DNA of 64,000 nucleotides from Solen grandis. Lineage: Eukaryota > Mollusca > Bivalvia > Adapedonta > Solenidae. The stretch covers positions 49,973,040 through 50,037,039 of the forward strand of contig CM037788.1 of assembly GCA_021229015.1 (NCBI GenBank), given 5' to 3'. A model generated the notes under the pieces. The model worked only from the letters and a program-made list of their open reading frames with translations, had not been told where the DNA came from and made no database searches. The translations under genes were made by a program, and so were the position numbers. Below, in pieces: positions 47,717 to 59,290 of this stretch; the stretch's first letter is position 1, and each line of letters begins with the position of its first letter.

Positions 47717-49950
47717 GTGAGTATACCTACCTCTCGTACATGAAGCTGTTTCTGTGAGAAGGGCTCTCAGTAGTTCAGACTTGGACCCAGAGGCAGTATT
47801 CATGAAAAATCTTAAAAGTTGGCACAACTATTGTAAAATGTCATAAATCCTGTATATTCTGAAATATTTCATTGCCAACTAAACAGCTCATTATCAAATA
47901 TTAACCATTATAGTCATTTACATCAAAATTTAGGAATGATAAAAAGATATTTTCTCAGAAATATCAGCTTTTAATGTTGCTTTTTGAATACAGCCCCCAC
48001 TTCCTTTATTCCTACTGTGAACTTTATTATAATACTTAAAATAACTCAATACTATGTTATATATTATTTTATATGGGTATCTTATTTTCCTTTTTTTCTG
48101 CATACCTATTCAATGCATAAAATGTAAAAGAATGAAAAATTGTGTGGTCGGTTAGCACGTAGTGTTTCATTTCTTATCATTACTAGAACAATAATATATC
48201 ATAAGGCCTAAGGCAATTAACAGACTTGTTCACAGTAGCAGGACATGAATAAACAACAATACATGTTTATCATAATTTCATCTTCTTATGTCTATCCAGT
48301 GTACATATACTGGTATGGCTCACTCAGTCCCTTGTAAGGTTTTCTTATATGTGATTTTCACTAAAATTAGTGTCGTGAATGTTAAAGAACGGATGACTCC
48401 TTGTTTGAACTTTTTTAAAATTAAGGGATATACATTAGGTCTTTGTAATTTAGAATATGTGCATTTAGGAAATTCTACTTGAAATGTTTTTGTTTTGTAA
48501 GGGGAATTCAATTACGTTGTTAAGTAAATTGGCATACATAGAATATATAATAAATAAGTCTTAAGAAGTTGGTGTAATGTGGGGGGGGGGAGGGAGTTGT
48601 TTTCTGTTTAAACCAGGACTGATGGAAGAAAAAAAATTAATAAAGATTTCAAAAGATATAACAAGCACTAAGTTTGAGATTTCACGACTTAAATTGTCAC
48701 AATTCTAGCAAGTACTTTGTGATAATTAGATAAGAACAGCATCAAATCCATAACAGATGTAAACAAAATTAAGTTTGGGATTAAATCCAGATATACAATC
48801 AGGTGTAAAATGAAACGGAAAAAAACAAAATTAAGGAAGGAATGTTTGTAATTTGGTAGCTTTCGTTGTAGGAAATGGCTTTTGGTATGTGATTGCTCGA
48901 TAGCAATTTCAGATTCTATTACAGATTGTTACTCATATTTTCCATTTTGATTATATTAATGGGCACAATTGATGCTGTAGAAAGCCTGATGCGTGCTCAC
49001 TGTGTGTAATGTGAGAATTAGACGTGTGATATGAGGGCCCAGTGCAGCAGGGCTGTTACATGTCTCTGGAAATTATCCCCATTGTGAGAAGCTTAGATTT
49101 AGAGATGTCACCAGAGCTTTTCTGCATTCATTATCTGTCATTGAATACCCCCTTTTACCACTTATCAGTGCCATTTTTCAACATTAGAGGAAGAAAAAAT
49201 GTAGCAAAAAAATAATTTTCAATTTTTTTTTAGCAAGTTTCAGTATAGCTAGAGATGTCAAATTACACTGACACCCACCCCCCCCCCCCCCACACACACA
49301 CACACGGTAATGAAATGTAGGGAACAGTTTAAAAAGATGATCAGTGAGTATTAAGTAACTGCAAACTCTGATCTGGTTTTGTCATGGTTTTTTTGGTCAC
49401 TTCTTAAAAGCTTTAATAGCTTAGTTTTCATTTCCTAGTATATTATGTGAATCTACACATATTTTTATCAATGTTGTGACTTACCGGTAAGAGCCATGCA
49501 AAGAAATTTCGACATTTTTATATTTTTACTGTATGATGTGAATCAAGAGATTTGATATGATTTCAAAGGAAGGTCTGAGGACATATGCACTATAAGATCT
49601 GAGAGTTGAGAAAATAAAAGATGGTATGATTGTTGGTCATATCATACTTTTCAAACTGAGAAATGCAGGAGATGAAAGGAATAAAGAATCTGCTAGTTAT
49701 GAAAGCTGTCTATAATGGAACAAACTGTCAGGAATAAGAGTGATAAACTTGCCATATCACAAATTGTTTTCCCTGATATCCCAAACTTCAATCTATCAAG
49801 GGATTTGATTTACTTTACTGCACTTGGTGTAATTCTGTTATCTATTCCTTTGTTTCAAGAATAAGGCATTAAAGCCTTTACTGATTTGACATTCAAGGAA
49901 ATGACCTGTTTATACATTATAAATATCAGACTGCAACTTAACACTTTCTT
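47717..49950. other. Dynein intron B-C, first part
   Basis: No exon recognised. Contains a C-run joined to a short (CA)n (49277-49305). Short open frames are unconvincing. Confidence 0.45.
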
Positions 49951-50240
49951 ATGCCCCTGAGATTTGTGATTGGGGGCATATTGTTTTTGCCCTGTCTTTT
50001 TGTTGGTTTGTTCGTTATTTGGTTTGTCAACAACTTAAACATTTGCAATTACTTGAAAACTATACAAGGTATTGACTTAAAACTTCATATATGAATAGAA
50101 TGTGACTTGGAGAAGTGCATTGACTAAGAACCATAACTCTATCTGGCACAGGTTTGAAATTATCTCCTCCTTTTAAATTAAAAAAAAAAAATTGTCGGGA
50201 GCAGAAACCAAGAGCCGTAACTCTAGATGGACCAGTTTTT
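49951..50240 (+). repeat. Interspersed repeat starting TTATGCCCCTGAG
   Basis: Begins 'cttatgcccctgagatttgt' + 'gattgggggcatattgtttt' and continues with 'tggtttgttcg', 'cttaaaacttcatat' and two 'ccataactctatctgg'-type phrases. This start is common in bivalve genomes. Confidence 0.55.
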
Positions 50241-50510
50241 GAATGAGCTCCCTTTATTTAATTTTACAATGAAAGTTGGTTTGTCAGCAACTTTAACTTT
50301 ATACTGTTTATAATAATGTACAGTATCACAGATTGTCAGAAAGTCATGACAGGTCATGAGTAATTTACTCCAGAAATTTAAATATAGATAAATATTTGGT
50401 TTTCTCCAATGCACGACTCTTTGCATACTAATGTCTAACCTTGTTGATTAAACACTGCTCATAAACACAGGAGAGTCGTCGGGAAATAACTAATGCAGAC
50501 CTTCATGTAA

Positions 50511-50850
50511 TTAACCCTTTACATCATAAATATTCATGTGTCAATACCTTTTAACCCTTTCCCTCATAGAGGACACCATGAAAAGACTTATGCGAACAGC
50601 ATAAAACCAGATCAGCCTGCGAGTAACTCGCAGGCTGATCAGGTTTTATGCTGTTCGCTGCTCCTCAGTGGTCTGGAAATGAGGATTTTGTAATTAAATT
50701 TGGTAAGGTTTAACAGTGGTTTTCTGCAGATCAGGTTTTATGTGGTACCTACTTAGTGTGTCAAAATGAGTCTATATGAGGGAAAGGGTTAAGATCAGTT
50801 AATCAATATTCATCAAGTCATAAATCTATGCATGAATATTCATGAAGTAA
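50511..50850 (+). mobile_element. Family B MITE remnant interrupted by family A insertion
   Basis: Left: 'ttaaccctttacatcataaa' + 'tattcatgtg', a family B end. After the inserted family A copy: 'catcaagtcataaatctatg' and 'catgaatattcatgaagtaa', the other family B end. Confidence 0.6.
50551..50792 (+). mobile_element. MITE family A, copy 5
   Basis: Full-length, TTAA at both ends, central palindrome 'cctgcgagtaactcgcagg'. Confidence 0.9.
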
Positions 50851-50939
50851 ATGGGAATCTATGTTTTCCTGAATATCTTCATGTCACTTAAGTGCAACAA
50901 GAAATATCAAAACAAAGGCAATCACAACCATAGAACATG

Positions 50940-51090
50940 TTAAGGTAAAGTCCCTGTAAAGGTTCCAGACCTCATGGTCTTTCATGGAGATAACCAAGGT
51001 TTCCTAATGTTTCATATTAGGGTACCTTGGTTATCTTGGTAGAGGTTAAGTGGTCCAAGACATAGCGGAGCCAATACATGGACTAAACTA
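50940..51090. mobile_element. Fold-back palindromic element, copy 3
   Basis: Begins TTAAGGTAAAGTCCCTGTAA and carries 'ggagataaccaaggtttcc' and 'accttggttatcttggtag'. The right end ('catggactaaacta') has decayed. Confidence 0.8.
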
Positions 51091-51310
51091 TGGAAGATAC
51101 AATCACAAATATGCTACTGAACAGTACTATGTAAAATGCAGTGGTTTAATATGTTCTGTGGTTGTGTTTGATTTTGTTCTCATATTTTTGTAGCATTTAA
51201 GTTGGAGAAAATAGGTAAAATATGCAGTTTTCCTGAAAATCAATATAGATTCTAACGTCACCACAAACATAGGACTTGGTGATCCTTCAACCTACACCCC
51301 AACTACTGTT

Positions 51311-51400
51311 TCACATGTCAATGGGTGAGAGAGAAACTAGGCTAAGTGCTTATGTATTTATATACACTTAGCATAGTTTCGCTTTCACCCCTCAATGTGA
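51311..51400 (+). repeat. Intronic imperfect hairpin
   Basis: The left arm 'tcacatgtcaatgggtgaga' + 'gagaaactaggctaagtg' pairs with the right arm 'cacttagcatagtttcgctt' + 'tcacccctcaatgtga' with a few bulges and mismatches and a loop of about 16 bases. It is transcribed in sense within the dynein intron, 250 bp before exon C. It could be a small fold-back element or a microRNA-like precursor. Confidence 0.7.
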
Positions 51401-51649
51401 AGTTGTTGGTACTCCAGTTCAGCCTGAAACAGTGCTTTTTTGTGTGTATCAAAAGTTTTTAGGTTTTAGATAGGTGGTGTCAAGGTCACTGTTGCTAAAA
51501 ATGTAAAATGGAATCGTTTTCATACAAGAAGAAAGCAGTTTTTTAGTCCTAGCTTTCCCTAAATGATAGTTGTATTTAGTTCTAAATTTAGCATGTGACT
51601 TGTATTTTTTTTGTATTCTTGATGATGATACTATTTGTTTCACCTGTAG

Positions 51650-51746
51650 GGAGCTGGCTGGTGAGAGATTGAAGCTGAACAGAGAATTCTTTGATGAGCG
51701 TTGGTCCAAACACAGAATCGTCACCAGTTTAGACTGGTCTACACAG
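51650..51746 (+). CDS. Cytoplasmic dynein 1 intermediate chain, internal exon C
   Basis: After a strong acceptor (TTTCACCTGTAG|G) the exon encodes [20 protein letters not shown], then [12 protein letters not shown], and ends CAG|GTAGGA at phase 0. [17 protein letters not shown] and SLDWSTQ are near-identical to the segment leading into the WD40 propeller of animal dynein intermediate chains (vertebrate [18 protein letters not shown]). The seven WD repeats should follow; I found none in the remaining 12 kb, so the next intron probably runs past the window. The first base completes Gln from exon B. Confidence 0.96.
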
Positions 51747-52881
51747 GTAGGATAACCATTTGTGTGTTTAGACTGGTTTCTGTAATCTGGCTCAATTTTC
51801 ACCAGTCATTCTTAGGGTTAAGAAATACTTAAAGACTTATGATTATTGTATTCTTGATTTTCTAATAAGAATATCAGAATATTTAATTTCTTTACAAAAG
51901 TTATTAAAAATGGCAATTGTCATGTCAAATGTTCTTTGATATTTCGTAATACAAAAATGGCAGAATATGTTCTAACCTTATTTAAGAATTTGAGTATTAC
52001 TTATTCTCAAGTATTGTTGCTGGATACTAATAGACAGACACAGGCTTCCCCTTGTAGTTATCTACCAAAATAATTATATATTTCCTCAGAAGAACCTCAA
52101 ACTCAGATTTGGCATTTTCAAATATGATTATTATCAGCTTCTGCTTGAATCATAAGTTTTTCCCCTTTTTATACCAGGGGCTGTTGATAATCATCCTCCA
52201 CTTTAAAGATTACTTAAAATTCATGCAGTTTTCCCATATAATGCTATATACCCCAGGTTTCCCTTCACATTATGTCATGTCCCATCCTATACTCACAATA
52301 CATGACTGCAAGGTACTTTGTTGAGGTATTAATCACCTTTAGTGATAATTCCAGCTATTTCTTTTTATTTTCTACTAATTTTTTGTAGTTTAAAGTAATC
52401 GTCTGTTATTAATTTAAGCATGGTTTGCAACAATTATTTTACCATTTTGTATTTTTGCAACCCAAAACAAATTGTCTGATACCCAAGGGCAATATTTAAT
52501 TGAACAAAACGCAGTTAAGATTTTCACAATTTCAAAATACTTAAAATTTTCTGGTGCCACTGGTATATTCCTTTAGGGGACTCTGGCAGTGTGAATATTC
52601 GCTAAATCTTTTTTTCCGTTTATTAGTTTGATGTGGGTGAAAAATTGAATGTATTTTAACTGATGATGCAGAGTTGTTACACAGGATATGGCAATGTCTG
52701 ACCGTGTTTAGGTGAAACAGCTAACACGGATATTGTGTCCATTGTGTGACAGTTGAAGAGGTTACACAGTGTACGGTTGACCAGGATATTTGGGAAAGGT
52801 TGACAAATTTGTCTTGTTATCAGGGGACCTATTTGTAGTGTATTAATACAGGTCATAAAGACTGTAGCTTGTCTGGCTTGC
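51747..52881. other. Probable dynein intron
   Basis: AT-rich; no WD40 exon recognised. Confidence 0.5.
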
Positions 52882-53100
52882 TTAACCCTTTACTTCATGA
52901 ATATTCATGTACAAATTTATGACTTCATGAATATTAATTATCTGAACTTTAAATGGTATACGAAACAGTGGATTTTTCTTTGCTCTGCAGACTGTGTAGA
53001 ATCTGGGCTACATTATTGTATCGGCAAACAGAGGAGACAGCTGCAGTCAGATCTGGGTCTGCTCTGTTTGCCAATGAGGCTATATGAGGTAAAGGGTTAA
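52882..53100 (+). mobile_element. TTAA MITE family B, full copy
   Basis: TTAACCCTTTACTTCATGAA at the left and ATATGAGGTAAAGGGTTAA at the right, both with TTAA. This is the best-preserved family B copy. The open frame inside is part of the element. Confidence 0.85.
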
Positions 53101-53228
53101 TCTGAGAAAGATGCAGCACTGTTACATATCAGTGTGAAAATTGTCATTGAAAGACTCAAGAAATCTATGATATGTTTATATGTGATATTATTCAGTTAGG
53201 ACATATATGGTTTCAACATTACCTCTAT

Positions 53229-53856
53229 AGATCATTTTGACCCTTTCCCTCATATAGACTCATTTTGACCCTTTCCCTCATATAGACTCATTTTGACCCT
53301 TTCCCTCATATAGACTCATTTTGACCCTTTCCCTCATATAGACTCATTTTGACCCTTTCCCTCATATAGACTCATTTTGACCCTTTCCCTCATATAGACT
53401 CATTTTGACCCTTTCCCTCATATAGACTCATTTTGACCCTTTCCCTCATATAGACTCATTTTAACCCTTTCCCTCATATAGACTCATTTTGACCCTTTCC
53501 CTCTATATATTGACCTTTCCTTTCATATAGGTACTCATGACCCTTTCTCAATAACTCATTTTAACCTTTCCTCATATAGACTCATTTTGACCCTTTCCCT
53601 CATATAGACTCATTTTAACCCTTTCCCTCATATAGACTCATTTTGACGCATTCAATAGGTACCACATAAAGCCTGATCTGCAGAAAACCACAGTTAAACC
53701 TTACCAAATTAAATTATAAAGTCCTCATTTCCAGACCACTGAGGAGCAGCGAACAGCATAAAACCTGATCAGCCTGTGAGTTACTCGCAGGCTGATCTGG
53801 TTTTATGTTGTTCGCATAGGTCTTTTCATGGTTTCCTCTATGAGGGAAAGGGTTAA
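53229..53856 (-). mobile_element. MITE family A, copy 6, with 28-bp terminal array
   Basis: The right part (about 53625-53856) is a standard inverted family A element ending GGGAAAGGGTTAA. The left part is an array of about 14 units of 'gaccctttccctcatataga' + 'ctcatttt', some degraded at 53505-53575. Same architecture as 33884-34607. Confidence 0.9.
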
Positions 53857-54720
53857 TGAAGGTCGTGTTCCGTGTATATCTCATGTGTACCTAATAGTGC
53901 TGCATTGAAACTTAGAGCAGATCACAAAGGTCACTTAATATTTTGGACCTGAAGCTATGTGTTTACCTCTACACATAGGTGCCAAAACACTAACGGACAT
54001 GTGAAAAATCTTTATGTTATATAAAAATGGTAATTCAAAATGTTGAGATAAGAATGGATTTTATGTATATAGAATAGAGGCACTGATAGCAACGGGAAAT
54101 TTTATAGTAGTTTGCAGCTATGACATATACCTAGGGAGTACCCGTTTAGACAGCTTCTGGAAGGAAATGTCTCATTAGGTATCCTGTTCACTCATACAAT
54201 ATGGAAGCACATATTGAACATAAATTGCATAACAAAAAAACAACAACAAAAAAACTATTTACAGGTCAGTAAATTTATATTCATCTAGTCATGAATTTGT
54301 ACATGGATATTCCTAAGGTTAAGGGTTTTTACAAAATTTATATTAATGTATGGAATTATATTTTGACCAATGGGATTGCTGTATTTCTCAAAATTTTCAA
54401 TTGGTTTAACTTGTTAAACACTAGGGTAGTTTAATATTTAATTTGTGATGGAACAGTTCTTACATTATAATCCTCTCGACGGTTCCTGGTTGTACCCGTA
54501 CTTGCGCTGGAAGGTTGTGATATTCTTGCCCATGGGGTTCGAACCAATTTGTTAAACCCTCGAAATTTTAATAGTGTTTAACAAACATTAACCGCTCACT
54601 CGGCTGTGCCAAGCTTGAGCGGTTAAATTTGTTAAATCCTCGATAACAAACATTAACCTATATATAACCAATTGGGAAAGTGTCAGAAAATGAGAAATAT
54701 TTAGAGAACTATTGAGGTTT

Positions 54721-54900
54721 TTACCAGGAGACAGGCCAGTCGGTTGAGTGGTTTAAACATCGGCCCTGTAACTGTGAAGTAATGGGTTTAATCATTAGTG
54801 GTAACATAACCACTGTCATATTAAGTAATATTGATATTTGTGATCTTTTTTTTAAAGCATATGATTGTCTTATAAGACAGTTGGACCAGTACTTTGTTTC
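54721..54900 (+). repeat. tRNA-like SINE
   Basis: 'gccagtcggttgagtggttt' resembles an A box and 'gggtttaatcatt' a degraded B box. The tail 'gttggaccagtactttg' resembles the inverse of a phrase in the 60769 copy. Confidence 0.4.
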
Positions 54901-55639
54901 TTTTTTAATTTGCTCACACACAGTTAAGTAAATTAACAACAACAAAACAACAACAACAACAACAAAAAACCCATTATGTTCTGTAAGAAAAGAAAAAAAC
55001 AACAACTATTAACTTATAGAAGAGAAAAGAAGATATCTTTTATTAAGACTTATATATACAAGAATATCGTCATTGTGTACATAAATGATCCAAACAACAA
55101 AGAACAGGCACAGACTGATGAAAGACTGAGGTGCAGATATTCAGAAGTCATGGCCAGTCGGGTTCTTATTGCAGGGAGGTTTGGGAGCTGATGAGTTATT
55201 TCAACTGAAGGAGAGACACTGAGATTCAGTGTTCCAGTCATAAACTGACCTCCCTTGTGCGTCTGTCTTGGGCAGACACAGGCTCTCAAATCACTGAAGC
55301 ACTAGCTTTGCCCGCTTAATACCATCAGACACAGCTGTTACAAAGTCTAATATATGGTCTGAGAATTTGTGGTCATTGCAGCACGTTCAGACGCTGATTA
55401 GCGTGGGATATGATCGAAGGAAATTGTGACAGAAAGTGGGAGATTTTTTCTGGGGAAAAACACAGAGCTTAAGTTAATCAGCTATTTATGGTCAAGACAG
55501 CTGAGAGAGCTTTTTCACACCTTTCATCACTTCAGGTTTTGCTTCAGAGCAATTTCAGATTGTCTGTCTGGCTTGGTTATAAGATATCCCTGGAAAAGAA
55601 TCATACGTCACAAATGTCCTTAAGCACTCAAGTTGCAGG

Positions 55640-55790
55640 CATCCATCCCAGCAGGTCACTCGAGTTTTCCTTTCAGGAAGTCATGCAGCTGGCTTGTTGT
55701 AGGTCGGTGGTTCTACCTTGGTACCCTTGTATACTGATAGTCTTCCTCCACATGTCATCAGCTGAATGTCGCAATTTGAAATTCAGTGAA
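55640..55790 (+). repeat. SINE-like repeat, copy 3
   Basis: 'catccatcccagcaggtcac', 'gaagtcatgcagctggcttg', 'aggtcggtggttctacc', 'gtcttcctccacatgtcatc' and 'gtcgcaatttga' repeat the order seen at 24060 and 33065. Confidence 0.65.
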
Positions 55791-55857
55791 TTAATTTCAA
55801 TTAAGTCATAAATATGTATATGAATATTCATGAGGTGAAGGGTTTAACTCTCTATGA

Positions 55858-56010
55858 GGGGCACCGTGGTCTTGCAGATCTGTAGGGTGTGGGTTCAAAC
55901 CCCGTTCTAGGCAAGGTTCTTTCATGACCCTCCCATGTACAAAGTTTGGGTCCAATCCAGATCCCAGATTGGTTAGTATTAGTTTAAAAAACATGTTTCC
56001 CATCAGTACA
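55858..56010 (+). repeat. tRNA-derived SINE
   Basis: 'ggggcaccgtggtcttgcag' followed by 'gtgggttcaaaccccg' (B-box-like), then 'tttgggtccaatccagat' and 'ttaaaaaacatg'. Related to 60769 and, inverted, to 30205. Confidence 0.6.
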
Positions 56011-56838
56011 AAATAAATTTATTTAATCTAAATACAAACTAGTTGCAAAGGGGTAATATTTGTGGCTTTAGGCAGAGGATGGCTGGTAGGAATGGATATG
56101 TCTTGAGTCTGATTACTTAGAACTGTGTCAGATTGGACCCTGTGTATTATTGAGTAGACATTTCCCATTACCAGATGTGTAGAGAGTGATTCTGGGATTT
56201 ATGTATTTATAGGTCTTCATTTGTTAGCTTTAATGAAATCAGGAAAAATAGTTATATATGGCCAAGTGCAAATAAGGGTTCATTTTTGTGTCTCCAAGAA
56301 TAAAACATAAATATCACCAAGGAAAATAATAAAGCAACTTTGAAACTGATGTTTTCTGAAAGGTATGATTGTGATGGTATTGTGGTGAAAATTTCAGGTT
56401 AATCGGATGATTGGTTCGAAAGTTATAGCAGATTGAAATATGCAAAGAAGTCGAAAATCGCTGTTTTTTGTGTGACATGCACTTTATTACCTTTTTTAAT
56501 TTTTGAATAAATAAAAATAAATTGCTTTTTGGGTGGGTTTTAACATGGATGTATCATATGTATCCATATATTTAGTAAAATCACCAACTGATTTTTATCA
56601 ATAGTTAAAAGTTACATATTGATGACATATTTGAAAAAAAGGTCAAGATGTCTCCAAAATCTAAATTTTGAAGTCACCAATATAAAGGTAAATCAGAAAT
56701 AAGCAAATAATAGGTTTACTTAATCAAACAAGACTGAAAATGGTGCAGGTAAGATGTAGCTTCAAATTTTGATCATTTGCTTTGATTAGTTTGCATGTCA
56801 CACTGCTTGGTTGTATCATTTGCTACTATAAAAAATAT

Positions 56839-59290
56839 GTCCCAACCATAACGGTTAACACCCTCCTTATGTTTATTGGTAACCTTTACCTTACAGTTAT
56901 GCTTTGTACTTCTCACAAGCCCTGTTTTATTTTCCTTGATGCCTATCAGAACTTTTGCATTTCAAGAGATCTTTCAGCCAATCTATGGGAAAGCCCTAAG
57001 AGGAAGAAAACGTAATGTCCCAACCATAACGGTTCTGTCCCAACCATAACGGTTAAATTCCTCCCCTCTGACATTCATTTAACATCTTTTAAAATTAAAT
57101 CAGTCGTTTATTTAGTTGTTTTATAGTTGTTTAAGTGACACAGGTCAGTCAGAATAATGGTATGTTGAATATTGTTCCTTTTTATTGTTATTCTTAAAAT
57201 TAATGTTTATTCAGAAAGACAATTTGCAAACTCAAAACTACAAGCCACATGCTTGTTTAAAGCTTAGATTATGTTACATTCATTAATTCTGCAACAGAAA
57301 AAGATATTTTATTTTACTCTCTTTATTAAAACTCTGTTTTTTAAGACTTACGCAATGCAGACAGCTACCATTATGGTTGGGACAATTGTAAAATCGATTC
57401 TTGCTAGTTAATATATGGTGTTTGGTTGCTGTTTCAGAATACGATGGAGAAATTAGTCGTTAAAATGAACTTTGGAAGGGACTTAAGGTCCAATAACTTA
57501 CAAAAGAAAACAACTGTTGTAAAGAATGTTAAGCTAAGAGACAAAAAAACATATTGTGAAAAATAGAAAAAAGAAAAAGTATTGCCCATTGTGCAAGTTA
57601 CAGACAAAAAATGAAAGAACAAAGAAAAAAAATGCTAAACTAGATGTACAGTTAAGAAAACAAGAACGGAAGAGAAAAGCTAAGTATTTTAAACAAGAGG
57701 GCCATAGAGGCCCTGGGACGCTCACCTGAGTATAGGGTTACCCAAGGAACATCTGTACTAAAACATTTCTAAATCTGGCCAGTAGCTTTATGGAGATAAT
57801 TCTTAAAGTTTTCATAATTTATTTCTTTCCATTGCAACCAGAGTTCTACTTGGATCAAGTTTATTTTAGCAACTTTTGTGAAGCATCCCTGCCAAGTTTA
57901 ATCAAATTCTGTCCAACAGTTTCAGAGGAAATGTCGTTTAGAGTTTTCACTATATACATATAAGGCAAATTAACCCCACCCATGGCAGCCATGTTTTCTT
58001 ACGGATCAGAATAATTTTAGCAATCTTGGTAGAAGGTTACCGGGCCAAAGAACATCTGTACTAAAATATATTGAAATCTTGCTAATAGTTTTAAAGGAGC
58101 TACATGATTTTTAAAGTTTTCATAATTTTTTTCTTTCCATTGCCATGTCAACCAGATCTTCATAGATCAAGTTTATTTTAGCAACTTTTGTGAAGGTTCC
58201 CCCCAAGGATCATCCCTGCCAAGTTTAATTAAATTGTGTCCAACAGTTTCAGAGGAAATGTCATTTAAAGATTTCACTGTATACATATAAGGCATGTTAG
58301 CCCTGCCCCTGGTGGCCATGTTTTTTTACGGATCAGAATAATTTTAGCAATCTTGATAGAGGGTTTCCCAAAGAACATCTGTACTAAAACATTTTGAAAT
58401 CTGGCCAGAGTTTTGCAGGAGATGATTTTTAAATTTTTCGTATTTTTTGCTTCATGGCAACCAGCGTTCTACATGGATCAAGTTTATTTTAGCAAGTTTA
58501 ATCAAATTCTGCCCAGTGGTTTCAGAGGAGATATCATTTAAAGCAAATTGTTGACAACCGACAAAGACATGCAGACGCATGCACAGGGTGATCCTAATAG
58601 CTCACCAATAGCTAAAAACTAAAGGAACTAAAACAGGCTGTTTCAGGTACTGAAAGCCACAAACATGCACCAAATGCTGGTAAAAAAAATCCACTACAGA
58701 CCCGTGTGCAACCTGTGAATGTGCTTGTTAGTTAACAAAATGTTAGAAGGACAGACTGTCTTCATCTTGCAAGAACATGTTGAAAAAGTCTTAAAGTTAG
58801 TTTATATAGTTCTAAGTGTTGAAGTATTTTTTAATGTTATGTTAGTTTGATGATGAAATACATCAGAATGACTTATTTCATCAGGAGATATTTAGCCTAA
58901 ATATTTAGGCATATACCGGTAAGTTGTCCCAACCATAATGGTAATTAATGTACTTTAAAATACAAAGTGTACTGGAATCAAAATCAAAATCTTATTTCAA
59001 AGTAGTTGTTCTGATCTAGAAATGATTTTGCTTAATACTGTAATGATCTGAGCTGGAATTATTATGTGTGAATCAAACATTTATTGTGAAAAGTGTCTTA
59101 CTTATTGCTGCAATTAACAAATCTACAAGAAGACTGGTACCATAAATATCAGTGACAATTTCAATGTATTTGAAGACTTTGAACATCATATATTAAATTA
59201 ATGGCGAAATGAAACAACATAAGGCTTGTTAAGATTTACAATTCAGCCTTAAAAACAAGAAGTGTAATATGTCCCAACCATAACGGTTAA
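56839..59290. repeat. Cluster of six GTCCCAACCATAACGG motifs
   Basis: The motif GTCCCAACCATAACGGTT lies at 56839, 57017, 57037 and 59271. Variants with AATGG lie at 58926 and, inverted, at 57367-57383. Flanks beyond the motif differ, apart from a frequent TTAA after it. Between the copies, 57440-57690 has a degraded Lys-rich open frame (KKYCPLCKLQTKNERTKKK after a stop), and 56850-57010 a possible frame ending SPKRKKT. The cluster may mark a dead transposon with repeated protein-binding sites. Confidence 0.6.
57694..58620 (+). repeat. GCTCACCTGAG-family interspersed repeat with three units
   Basis: Starts 'gagggccatagaggccctgg' + 'gacgctcacctgag'. Units of about 300 bp begin near 57730, 58035 and 58350, sharing 'aacatctgtactaaaa', 'atcaagtttattttagcaa' and 'tttcagaggaaatgtc'. 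It lies inside the motif cluster. Confidence 0.8.

Larger units (their letters stand above)
53857..56838. other. Probable dynein intron with SINE copies
   Basis: Holds tRNA-like SINE sequences (54721-54900, 55858-56010), a SINE-like repeat (55640-55790), CAA-rich runs (about 54235 and 54937-54966) and family B fragments (54265-54325, 55795-55855). No exon recognised. Confidence 0.5.
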
